Positions 26,409-32,226 of a stretch of 32,226 nucleotides of DNA are shown in pieces; position 1 is the first letter of the stretch, and each line of letters opens with the position of its first letter. The stretch lies in NCBI GenBank assembly GCA_022865685.1, contig JALHUB010000301.1:1-32226 (forward strand), given 5' to 3'. The notes under the pieces were generated by a model. That model had not been told where the DNA came from. It was given only the letters and a program-made list of their open reading frames with translations, and did not search any database. Source of the DNA: Dehalococcoidia bacterium (GTDB lineage: Bacteria > Chloroflexota > Dehalococcoidia > DSTF01 > JALHUB01). Both the position numbers and the translations under genes were made by a program.

Positions 26409-27587
26409 ATGATTTTGACCCAAGGCGCTGTTCGCGTCCTGCGACGGACCGGCAAGGCGGTTGGCGTCGTCGTTGTGGTGGGCGCGCTCGCGGTCGGGCT
26501 GTGGTCAGGCGTCAGCGCCCTCAGGGGCGACGAAAACGGCGCCGCAAAGGCCGGCGGCTCTCCTCTACTTATCTATAGCGAGTTCGGCCGCAACTCCGAC
26601 ACCATCTGGGCCGCTCCGGCCGACGACCCTTCTCGTCGCAGCAGACTAACCACTATCGACCACGCTCCTGAGTACGGCGTCGTCGCCGGCCTCTCACCCG
26701 ACGCAGAGCACATCGCCTACACGGTCCTGCCTCCGGGCGGCACCGCTGCCATCGATGCGCCGGCGGAAGTCTGGCTAATGGACCGCGATGGCCGGAATCG
26801 CAAGCGTCTGGCCGCCGATGCGGACCTGCCGGTGGCGCCCGTGTGGTCGCCGGACGGCTCTGCGGTCGTCTTCCGCCGCAGCGACAACAGTGAGTCGGGC
26901 GGCCACTTCCAACTCGTCCAGGTCACGACGTTGGGCGTCAGGAGGACGCTCGTCGACACGACGGCCGGCGTCATGCCCGTCGGCTTCACTCCCGATGGGT
27001 CCCTCTACTTCGTGAGCCTCTCGACTTCCGGCACCGACCTCGGCGTCGTCTACCCGTCCGGCGGGGTAATGTCGAATGTCGCGCACCTGAGCGACGACTT
27101 CGCTCGCGACTGGCACCTTTCGCCGGACGGCACCCGATTGGCGTACCTCGCTCCTAGACAGACCACGAGCGGCGTGTCCTACGGCGCGGTAGTACTCGAT
27201 CTCGACGATGGAGCGCCTAACCAGCTCAGGGCGGCGGCCGCTCCCAGCAGTCAGGCGGACGAGTTCAACCCGATCTGGCGCCCCGATGGCACAGGAGTCA
27301 CCATCGGTCGCCTGGCGCCGAACGCCGCGGGAGGAGCGCCGGTGCTCCAGATCGCCGCGGCAGGCGGTCCGGCGGTAAGCGCGCTGGCGGCGCCGTCGCG
27401 GGGGTTCGACGTGCCCCTAGCCTGGTCGTCGGATGCCGGCTACCTGGCGGCGCGCTTCTTTGAAGGGAGCTCGGTCACAAACCCCGGCCGCAGCTGGGTG
27501 ACAGTCGTAGGCGCGGACGGCAAGCGACAGACTGTGTCGCCCAACAGCGACGTCGAGGTCATGGGATGGGTGGATAGCGGAGGATAG
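26409..27587 (+). CDS. TolB-like beta-propeller protein, membrane-anchored
   Basis: A 392-residue extracytoplasmic protein. A signal anchor (about 17-38, VGVVVVVGALAVGLWSGV) follows an arginine-rich start. The rest holds several TolB/PD40-type propeller blades: GLSPDAEHIAYTV, VWLMDRDGRNRKRL, APVWSPDGSAVVFRR, GFTPDGSLYFVSL, WHLSPDGTRLAYLA, NPIWRPDGTGVTIG. Function unknown; such propellers bind proteins or ligands in the cell envelope. The next gene starts 9 nt downstream with the ribosome site inside the end of this one, suggesting an operon. Confidence 0.78.
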   Translation: MILTQGAVRVLRRTGKAVGVVVVVGALAVGLWSGVSALRGDENGAAKAGGSPLLIYSEFGRNSDTIWAAPADDPSRRSRLTTIDHAPEYGVVAGLSPDAEHIAYTVLPPGGTAAIDAPAEVWLMDRDGRNRKRLAADADLPVAPVWSPDGSAVVFRRSDNSESGGHFQLVQVTTLGVRRTLVDTTAGVMPVGFTPDGSLYFVSLSTSGTDLGVVYPSGGVMSNVAHLSDDFARDWHLSPDGTRLAYLAPRQTTSGVSYGAVVLDLDDGAPNQLRAAAAPSSQADEFNPIWRPDGTGVTIGRLAPNAAGGAPVLQIAAAGGPAVSALAAPSRGFDVPLAWSSDAGYLAARFFEGSSVTNPGRSWVTVVGADGKRQTVSPNSDVEVMGWVDSGG

Positions 27588-27595
27588 GACGCGCG

Positions 27596-28936
27596 GTGAA
27601 GCGCTTCGCCCTCGTTGCACTCGTACTCGCCATCGCCGCCTCAGTGTCAATGGGCGAGAAGGCGCCGCGGGCCACCGCCTGCGCCTTCTCGGTTGCGCCG
27701 ACGGCGTACGAGGGTCCAAAGGACCGCTCGCTGAACCTCAAGGCGATGGACCTGGCGGCATACAACATGATCGCGCCGGGAAACACCTTCTTCGGGCTGC
27801 CGCGCATCGAGAAAGGGCTCCGGGAGAAACGCAGCAGCGTCGAGCCGGTCATCCCGCCGATCCTGCTGAAGTCGATTAGCTGGATAGAAAGCGTCACCAC
27901 CCAGACCACGCGCGATGCTCCTTTCGGCGGCATCGGACCCGCGCTCATCTCCTTCGACTGCGGCCACGGCGTGATGCAGGTGACGAGCGGTATGACAGTG
28001 CCGCTGGGCACAGACGGCTTCGCCACGCCCGACCAGCTCCTTGTGGCGACTCACTACGCGTACAACATCGCCCGCGGCGCGGTCATCCTCGCCGACAAGT
28101 GGAACGCGGCTCCGGACTACCGCCCGATAGCGGGGACCGACACCGACTCCAACCCGAGCATCGTGGAGAACTGGTATTTCGCGGTCTGGAGCTATAATGG
28201 CTTCACGGGCCCGGGCGCCAAGCGCAGTAACCACCCCATGGACCCTGTATATGGCGCCTGGCCGCGCACACCGTATAGCTGCGGCGCCGCGAACGACGGC
28301 TTCGGCCACAACCGTGGCAGCTATCCTTACCAGGAGCTGGTCTGGGGCTGCGCTACCCGGCCGCCGGTCGTCGACGGCAGACAGCTTTGGGCGCCATTTG
28401 AGCTGAGCCTCCCTGACCTGAACGACTCTCGCTGGCGCAACCCGTTGCAGCTCGCGAACTGGAAATCACCGTACGTAGGCATGGACATGCCGACGCCGCT
28501 GCCGTCGCACGTCGACGGGACACCGCAGCCTCCGACGTCGATCCTCTACTCCATCCTTGGCTTGCCGAAGCTGGGCGTGCACAAGAGCAACATCTCGATA
28601 ACCGTTAAGGATGACGGGACCGCGGAGCCTCAGGAGGTCGAGATCGGAAACGCGGGCACGGGCGTGCTGGCCTGGGGCGCCACGTCCTCGGCGTCGTGGC
28701 TAAGCGTGTCGCCGGCGGCGGGCGTGGCCATCGCCAACGACGTATATTGCAGCGCAGGCGATCAGTGCGAGCGCGACGGCAAGCTGACCTTGAGCGTGAA
28801 CCCGTCCGGGTTGCGCAGCGGCAGCCAGCGCGCCACCGTACGGGTGTATTCGCCGCAGACCAAGGATACTCAGACAATAACGGTGACTATCGCCTCGGTG
28901 GGGAAGACCGGCGTTCCGGGGATCGTCAAGAACTAG
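27596..28936 (+). CDS. Secreted lytic-transglycosylase-like protein with C-terminal beta domain
   Basis: A 446-residue protein with a signal peptide (about 1-28). The region 86-175 resembles lysozyme-like/SLT domains: PPILLKSISWIESVT with candidate catalytic Glu98, GHGVMQVTSGM (123-133), then YNIARGAVILADKW and WSYNG. The middle (about 190-330) contains several Cys and is not recognised. The C-terminal ~95 residues (SNISITVKDDG...WLSVSPAAG...LTLSVNPSGLRSG..TVTI) resemble a BACON-like or similar immunoglobulin-fold domain. Peptidoglycan cleavage at the cell surface is inferred, not shown. The start is GTG at 27596 with GGAGGATAGGA ahead. Confidence 0.65.
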   Translation: MKRFALVALVLAIAASVSMGEKAPRATACAFSVAPTAYEGPKDRSLNLKAMDLAAYNMIAPGNTFFGLPRIEKGLREKRSSVEPVIPPILLKSISWIESVTTQTTRDAPFGGIGPALISFDCGHGVMQVTSGMTVPLGTDGFATPDQLLVATHYAYNIARGAVILADKWNAAPDYRPIAGTDTDSNPSIVENWYFAVWSYNGFTGPGAKRSNHPMDPVYGAWPRTPYSCGAANDGFGHNRGSYPYQELVWGCATRPPVVDGRQLWAPFELSLPDLNDSRWRNPLQLANWKSPYVGMDMPTPLPSHVDGTPQPPTSILYSILGLPKLGVHKSNISITVKDDGTAEPQEVEIGNAGTGVLAWGATSSASWLSVSPAAGVAIANDVYCSAGDQCERDGKLTLSVNPSGLRSGSQRATVRVYSPQTKDTQTITVTIASVGKTGVPGIVKN

Positions 28937-28982
28937 CGGCTCGTTCGCCGATGAAGAACGGCCTCGCGCGCGGAAGTCGCTG

Positions 28983-28991
28983 TGCTATACT
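28983..28991 (+). promoter_or_regulatory. Putative extended -10 promoter of the DUF6391 gene
   Basis: TGCTATACT, one mismatch from the extended -10 consensus; no convincing -35. Predicted start near 28998, about 18 nt before the ATG at 29016. Confidence 0.5.
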
Positions 28992-29015
28992 CGATTTGGG
29001 GGTTGAGGAGGAGAA

Positions 29016-29504
29016 ATGTTAAGGGAACTGATAGGTTCCGTTCGCCGGAATCATGCTTTGGAGCATGCGACGATATCTATCCTGATGGGGCGGCTCGGTC
29101 CTGACACGCGACTTGTCGGTTGGGCCACTGCCAGCGGATTCTACATATACGGTAATGTCCCCAGCGAGGACGTCGAGGCGTCCGCGGAGCAGGGTCTAAG
29201 CCGTCTTCAAGCGGGAGAGTCGGTGCTGGCGGTCTCTCCGCTGTGCGGCACGAACTTGGCCGTCGCGGGAGTCCTCGCCGGACTGGCGTCGACAGTGAGC
29301 GCGGGGAATCGGAGTCGCTGGGAGCGGCTACCCGGCGTCCTACTGGCGTCGATGCTGGCCGTGCTGGCGGCGCAACCGCTGGGTCGCTGGCTGCAGAAGC
29401 ACGTGACGACAAGTCCTGACCTCCGCGACGTGGAGATAGTGGGAGTGCGCGGCAGCGGACGTCAGCGGGGGAACTACTATAAGGTAGAGACCGCACGCCG
29501 ATGA
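29016..29504 (+). CDS. DUF6391 domain-containing membrane protein
   Basis: A 162-residue protein of unknown function. The N-terminal VRRNHALEHATISIL is the hallmark of DUF6391-type proteins. It is followed by a glycine-rich region with GFYIYGNVPSEDVEASAEQGLSRL, and two hydrophobic segments near 82-97 (LAVAGVLAGLASTVSAG) and 105-120 (LPGVLLASMLAVLAAQPLG). A strong GAGGAGGAG precedes the ATG. The gene ends 7 nt before tRNA-Arg. Confidence 0.8.
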   Translation: MLRELIGSVRRNHALEHATISILMGRLGPDTRLVGWATASGFYIYGNVPSEDVEASAEQGLSRLQAGESVLAVSPLCGTNLAVAGVLAGLASTVSAGNRSRWERLPGVLLASMLAVLAAQPLGRWLQKHVTTSPDLRDVEIVGVRGSGRQRGNYYKVETARR

Positions 29505-29511
29505 GCGGAGC

Positions 29512-29587
29512 GTCCCTGTAGCTCAGAGGAAAGAGCGGCTGCCTTCTAAGCAGCGGGTCGGGGGTTCGAATCCCTCCAGGGACGCCA
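29512..29587 (+). tRNA. tRNA-Arg (anticodon TCT), CCA encoded
   Basis: The cloverleaf was read by hand. The acceptor stem GTCCCTG pairs with CAGGGAC, then discriminator G and an encoded CCA (29585-29587). D stem GCTC/GAGC. Anticodon stem GCTGC/GCAGC with loop CTTCTAA, anticodon TCT at loop positions 3-5, decoding AGA. T stem GGGGG/CCCTC with loop TTCGAAT. All stems fit with one G-T pair. It is the last recognisable core feature before an atypical region, so it could serve as an integration site. Confidence 0.95.
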
Positions 29588-29638
29588 AAAGCCGCAAGTT
29601 CCACACAACGACCCCAACAAGGCGATGACAATCGTGAG

Positions 29639-29657
29639 GTGCGCTCGTCGAGCGCAC
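29639..29657. repeat. Strong short hairpin downstream of tRNA-Arg
   Basis: GTGCGCTCG-T-CGAGCGCAC, a perfect 9-bp palindrome around one base (stable as a 7-bp stem with a 5-nt loop). It lies 51 nt after the tRNA and may terminate or process the tRNA transcript, but is not followed by a T-run. The remaining sequence between the tRNA and 29755 shows nothing else I can name. Confidence 0.4.
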
Positions 29658-29795
29658 TGATATTCTGCGCGCCGCGGGAGACAGTCGCAACGCCCCGCAG
29701 TAAGGTGCGTGTTCAAGCCTCTCCCAGGATGGACTGAGCCGATGCGACCGTGCCGTCGCGCACTCGTGGCCTGAGCCGACATAACGCACGGCCGC

Positions 29796-29823
29796 TTGAC
29801 AAGCGCTTCGCCGCAGCTATACT
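29796..29823 (+). promoter_or_regulatory. Promoter, copy A of the regulator pair
   Basis: A perfect TTGACA (29796-29801), 16 nt, TATACT (29818-29823). The start site would be near 29830, giving a leader of about 120 nt. The leader contains GGCATC (29833-29838) and its reverse complement GATGCC (29864-29869), conserved in copy B. Confidence 0.7.
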
Positions 29824-29890
29824 TTAGGCGCTGGCATCTCGCGCCTGACCATCCCCGCTTGCCGATGCCGCCAACAGGGAGGTTGCGCGG

Positions 29891-29956
29891 ATGCATGTTG
29901 CCGCTGTCCCGCCACTCCAACCCTGTGCCGCTGCGTCCTCATCGGAGGCGACGTGA
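29891..29956 (+). CDS. Putative 21-residue leader peptide (copy A)
   Basis: An ATG at 29891 with AGGGAGG 8 nt upstream opens a 21-codon frame (MHVAAVPPLQPC..., ending SSEAT). It is closed by a TGA (29954-29956) that overlaps the GTG start of the regulator (29953) in a GTGA arrangement. The same frame with the same length and stop exists in copy B. This layout suggests translational coupling or leader-peptide control of the regulator. Most differences between the two peptides change amino acids, so the length and position may matter more than the sequence. Not experimentally supported. Confidence 0.4.
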   Translation: MHVAAVPPLQPCAAASSSEAT

Positions 29957-30501
29957 AAAGCGATGGGAAGTGGGACAAGCTCGACCCCCGCGAGCGGCAA
30001 ATCGCTGAGCTCCTGCTGCAGGGGAAGAGCAACGCGGCTATCTGCGCAGAGGTCTTCCTATCCAGAGCACGCGTTCAGGACTGCATCAAGGGGATCTTGA
30101 TCAAGACGGGAGCAGACAGCACGAGAGGCGCTATCGCTCTGCTCGTTGGGGAGAGGGAGACCCTATCCCTGCTCCGCGTGCTGGAGCAAGCGTCAGACGG
30201 TGTGATAATCATACAAGATCGACTTGTGAAGTTCGCCAATAGGGCCATGGAATCGATCCACGAGTATGAACCCAACGGAATGACGGGGAAGTACTTCTTA
30301 GACCTGATTGCTCCCGCATCCAGGGATGTTATGAGCAAGCGTTATGAACTGAGAGTGCAGGGTGAGTCTGTTCCTACCACCTATGCGATCAGAATCCTGT
30401 GCAAGGGCGGGCAAGAGAAGGACGCAATGATAGCCAGCGCAGGCCAGATCAGCTACTGCGGCAGGCCTGCCATCCTGGGGATTGTAGTCGAGCGCATATG
30501 A
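29953..30501 (+). CDS. HTH-PAS transcriptional regulator, copy A
   Basis: A 182-residue protein. Residues 8-62 form a LuxR/GerE-type helix-turn-helix (LDPRERQIAELLLQGKSNAA, then a recognition-helix region VFLSRARVQDCIKGILIKTGA and the trailing STRGAIALLV). From about 70 to the end there is a PAS-like sensory domain: LLRVLEQASDGVIIIQDRLVKFANRAMESI, MTGKYFLDLIAP, and ISYCGRPAILGIVVERI. The HTH is N-terminal and the PAS-like part C-terminal, the reverse of most PAS-LuxR proteins. No receiver domain is present. The start is GTG at 29953 with CGGAGG 5 nt upstream. Ligand and targets are unknown. Confidence 0.75.
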   Translation: MKSDGKWDKLDPRERQIAELLLQGKSNAAICAEVFLSRARVQDCIKGILIKTGADSTRGAIALLVGERETLSLLRVLEQASDGVIIIQDRLVKFANRAMESIHEYEPNGMTGKYFLDLIAPASRDVMSKRYELRVQGESVPTTYAIRILCKGGQEKDAMIASAGQISYCGRPAILGIVVERI

Positions 30502-30631
30502 GAGGAACAAGCTCGGGCTCAGTATCCTGTCCTAGACATTTGTCTCATTCTTCGACTTCCTTCGGTAAGGGAATCTGGAGAGACCTTGGCGTCGCGCACT
30601 CGTGGCCTGAGTCGACATAACGCACACCCGC

Positions 30632-30659
30632 TTGACTAGTGCCTCGCCGGAGCTATACT
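30632..30659 (+). promoter_or_regulatory. Promoter, copy B of the regulator pair
   Basis: TTGACT (30632-30637), 16 nt, TATACT (30654-30659), matching copy A except for the last -35 base and a few spacer bases. The GGCATC...GATGCC leader pair is also kept. Confidence 0.7.
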
Positions 30660-30724
30660 TAGCGCGTTGGCATCTCGCTCCTGACTATCCCCGCTTGCCG
30701 ATGCCGCCAACAGGAAGGTTGCGG

Positions 30725-30790
30725 ATGCATCTTGCCGCTGTCCTGCTACTCCAACCCTGTGCCGGCGTGTGCTCATCGGAGGCGACGTGA
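30725..30790 (+). CDS. Putative 21-residue leader peptide (copy B)
   Basis: The ATG at 30725 has AGGAAGG 6 nt upstream and gives 21 codons (MHLAAVLLLQPC..., ending SSEAT). It ends at TGA 30788-30790, overlapping the GTG at 30787. A 2-nt deletion just before the ATG, relative to copy A, leaves the frame intact, and within the frame only substitutions are seen. Same interpretation and uncertainty as copy A; this copy is more hydrophobic in the middle (AAVLLLQ). Confidence 0.4.
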   Translation: MHLAAVLLLQPCAGVCSSEAT

Positions 30791-31335
30791 TAAGCGACTG
30801 GAAGTGGGACACGCTCGACCCCACTGAGCGGCACATCGCTGAGCTTCTAGTGCAGGGGAAGAGCAACGTGGCCATCTGTGCAGAGGTCTTCCTATGCAGA
30901 GCACGCGTTCAGGACTGCATCAAGGGGATCTTGATCAAGACGGGAGCAGACAGCACGAGAGGCGCTATCGCTCTGCTCGTTGGGGAGAGGGAGACCCTAT
31001 CCCTACTTCGCGTGCTGGAGCAAGCGACGGACGGCGTGGTAATCATACAAGATCGACTTGTGAAGTTCGCCAATAGGGCCCTGGAAAGGATCCACTGTTA
31101 TGAACCCAACGGAATGGTGGGGATGCCCTTCGTAGAGCTGTCAGCTCCGGGATCTAGGAGCGCCACGATCAATCACTACGAACGGAGAATGCGGGGTGAG
31201 CCAGCTCCTACCAGCTATGCGATCAGAATCCTTTGCAGGGATGGGCAAGAGAAGGACGCAATGGTAGCCAGCGCGGGCCAGATCAGTTACTGCGGCAGGC
31301 CTGCCATCCTGGGGATTGTAGTCGAGCGCACATGA
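30787..31335 (+). CDS. HTH-PAS transcriptional regulator, copy B
   Basis: A 182-residue paralogue of the previous regulator with the same LuxR-type HTH (LDPTERHIAELLVQGKSNVA, CIKGILIKTGADSTRG) and PAS-like domain. Changes concentrate in about residues 97-145 of the PAS-like part (for example HCYEPNGMVGMPFVELSAPGSRSATINHYE-type segment, where copy A has EYEPNGMTGKYFLDLIAP). The linker and HTH core are nearly identical, suggesting similar DNA targets but a possibly different sensed signal. GTG at 30787 is chosen over an in-frame start at 30769 because it has GGAGG 5 nt upstream and matches copy A. Probably a recent duplication. Confidence 0.75.
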   Translation: MISDWKWDTLDPTERHIAELLVQGKSNVAICAEVFLCRARVQDCIKGILIKTGADSTRGAIALLVGERETLSLLRVLEQATDGVVIIQDRLVKFANRALERIHCYEPNGMVGMPFVELSAPGSRSATINHYERRMRGEPAPTSYAIRILCRDGQEKDAMVASAGQISYCGRPAILGIVVERT

Positions 31336-31363
31336 GAGGAAAAGGCTCGGGCTCAGCATCCTG

Positions 31364-31379
31364 CAGACCGCTCGGTCTG
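31364..31379. repeat. Perfect hairpin after regulator copy B
   Basis: CAGACC (31364-31369) and GGTCTG (31374-31379) around GCTC; the pairing can extend to 7 bp with a 2-nt loop. It lies in the sequence present in copy B but missing from copy A. It is followed by TGTGAC, not a T-run. Terminator function is possible but weak. Confidence 0.4.
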
Positions 31380-31430
31380 TGACTGGTAGCCTCCAACATA
31401 TGTCCTAGACACTTGTCTCATTCTTTGGCT

Positions 31431-31996
31431 CCACTTGTCATAGAACCCCTCACTGGGATTGACAAGCCGTGCGGCGCCTTCTACGTTTGGGGTGGGTCCA
31501 GCGCTTGCGTTGGAATCGCGCGGGAGACGCCCCCAAGGAAGCAGCCTGGCAAGGATGCCGTCTGCCTCCTACTGGTTGGGGTGTCTCTTCCGTGCAACAA
31601 GCGTCAACTGGTGGCCCACTCGACTTGTACTCTCCCCGCCTTGGACAGCTGTTTGCTGTCTTGACCCCGTGGCAGAGGGCATCGATGCTTGGTCGTGGTG
31701 TATCTACGACGCACGCCGCCGGCGCTGCGGCGCCCAGGCTGGGCATGAGGGCGCGCCGCAGGCCTCCTTCGAGAATGGGAAGAACCCGCCCATCGTCCTC
31801 TGCCGCCATCATGACTGTTGCGGTGAGGATGCTGTTCCCGTTCCCGTCGGGGGCCGGCGCGGCGCGCCGTTGAGGCTAGGCGGGCTTCCCGCGTGGTTAA
31901 CAATAGGGGTCCGGCATTTCCGCGATGGGCGGCAGCGCGAAGAAGCGCGCGGTGTGCCGCCGGACAAACAATAAATGTGAAGGGGGAGCACAAACA
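31431..31996. other. Non-coding or unassigned 566-nt stretch
   Basis: I see no gene that I can support here. Several overlapping open frames exist on both strands, but none has a convincing ribosome site or family-like sequence. A TTGACA (31459-31464) followed after 17 nt by TACGTT (31482-31487) could be a weak promoter, without an obvious target gene. The last ~15 nt contain AAGGGGGAG, the ribosome site of the next gene. Confidence 0.5.
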
Positions 31997-32226
31997 ATGA
32001 AAAAGATGCGTTGGATAGCAATGGTGGTGGTGGTGGTGGCTGTGAGCTTGTTGGGTCTGACCTCATTCGCTGCGCGCACCAGTGCGGGCAGCATTCTGGC
32101 GGTGGTTGGGCCAATCTTCATCCCTGCCCAAGATGATATCGGCACCTGTAATAATACTTGGGCTGTGGACAGCTTCAACAAGACCTATACGATTACCAAC
32201 GTCAGCGGGAACACGTACGATATACA
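31997..32226 (+). CDS. Secreted protein with signal peptide, truncated by window edge
   Basis: The first 76 codons of an unrecognised exported protein. MKKMRWIAMVVVVVAVSLLGLTSFAA is described here in parts: a basic start (KKMR), a hydrophobic core with five valines, and a likely cleavage after SFAA near residue 26. The mature part (GSILAVVGPIFIPAQDDIG, then NTWAVDSFNKTYTITNVSGN) looks beta-rich with a single Cys. GGGGGAG lies about 8 nt before the ATG. The gene continues past 32226, so its family cannot be judged. Confidence 0.7.
   Translation, partial: MKKMRWIAMVVVVVAVSLLGLTSFAARTSAGSILAVVGPIFIPAQDDIGTCNNTWAVDSFNKTYTITNVSGNTYDI
32022..32039 (+). repeat. (TGG)6 trinucleotide tract in a signal peptide
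   Basis: Six perfect TGG units inside the hydrophobic core of the signal peptide, coding a run of valines (GTG in frame). Being a triplet, slippage would change the core length without breaking the frame. Confidence 0.7.

Larger units (their letters stand above)
29755..30557 (+). repeat. Tandem duplication, copy A
   Basis: The first unit of an ~0.8-kb direct tandem repeat. It holds a promoter, a ~130-nt leader with a small reading frame, the HTH-PAS regulator gene and a short 3' end with the motif TCCTAGACATTTGTCTCATT. It matches copy B from GTCGCGCACTCGTGGCCTGA onward at an offset of 836 nt, reduced to 834 nt at the gene start because of small leader indels. About 33 nt separate the copies. 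Confidence 0.85.
30591..31430 (+). repeat. Tandem duplication, copy B
   Basis: The second unit of the direct repeat, aligned to copy A from GTCGCGCACTCGTGGCCTGA to TGTCTCATTCTT. It differs by scattered substitutions, small leader indels, and an insertion of about 39 nt after the gene (around 31363-31401) that includes a perfect hairpin. Large parts of the two genes are identical at DNA level. Confidence 0.85.

Noticed and set aside
29824..29952. A cyclic-di-GMP or other known riboswitch in the conserved leader of the regulator genes
   Set aside because: The leader lacks the conserved core bases of riboswitch classes I can recall. The conservation is explained by recent duplication, and the small reading frame is the better hypothesis.
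29755..31430. An insertion sequence or transposon formed by the repeated unit
   Set aside because: No transposase, no terminal inverted repeats and no target-site duplication could be seen; the unit is a direct tandem copy of a regulator locus.
31459..31974. Overlapping frames of 120-171 codons on both strands between the regulators and the last gene
   Set aside because: No ribosome site of quality, Cys/Arg/Pro-rich composition without domain pattern, and mutually exclusive overlaps. Left as unassigned.

Overview
The window looks like a chromosomal piece of a GC-rich bacterium. My best guess is Chloroflexota, Dehalococcoidia-like. The hints are a complete F-type ATP synthase operon led by an AtpZ/AtpI-type protein and followed directly by murA and mreB, a redox repressor Rex, a RemA-Gmk pair, frequent GTG/TTG starts, and a glutaconate-CoA-transferase-like/DUF35/thiolase acyl-CoA cluster. 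This assignment is inference; there is no rRNA or other decisive marker.

Layout. 1-2638 (minus): a MoxR ATPase, a DUF58 protein and the start of a transglutaminase-type membrane protein, in one translationally coupled operon. 2842-6220: a SAM methyltransferase, a PH-like membrane protein, a zincin-type metallopeptidase, a small anchored acidic protein and a MATE exporter. 6343-9934 (plus): a strong promoter and a four-gene acyl-CoA operon (two CoA-transferase subunits, a DUF35 zinc-ribbon/OB protein, a thiolase). 9960-10734: rex with its own promoter and a Rex-operator-like site. 10748-20428 (minus): atpZ-B-E-F-H-A-G-D-C, then murA-mreB. A second Rex-like site overlaps the -10 box in front of atpZ. 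20580-25091 (minus): one tightly packed operon, M50 protease-HD protein-tyrA-aroA-remA-gmk. 25225-29504 (plus): a zinc-ribbon membrane protein, a DedA protein apparently starting at CTG, a TolB-like propeller, a lytic-transglycosylase-like secreted protein and a DUF6391 protein. 29512-29587: tRNA-Arg(TCT) with encoded CCA. 29588-32226: a different-looking, less GC-rich stretch holding an ~0.8 kb tandem duplication and the start of a secreted protein.

How it fits together. The middle of the window joins energy conservation (ATP synthase), wall synthesis (MurA, MreB) and a NADH/NAD+ sensing repressor. The two Rex-like sites suggest that Rex controls itself and the ATP synthase operon. The minus-strand tyrA-aroA-remA-gmk run is housekeeping metabolism.

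The most unusual part lies downstream of tRNA-Arg. Two nearly identical 182-residue proteins, each with an N-terminal LuxR-type HTH and a C-terminal PAS-like domain, each have a TTGAC(A/T)-16-TATACT promoter. Each also has a conserved ~130-nt leader carrying a 21-codon upstream reading frame with its own Shine-Dalgarno, whose stop overlaps the GTG start of the regulator. Other points of interest are an Asp in place of the fosfomycin-target Cys in MurA and an ~80-residue insertion in ATP synthase subunit a.
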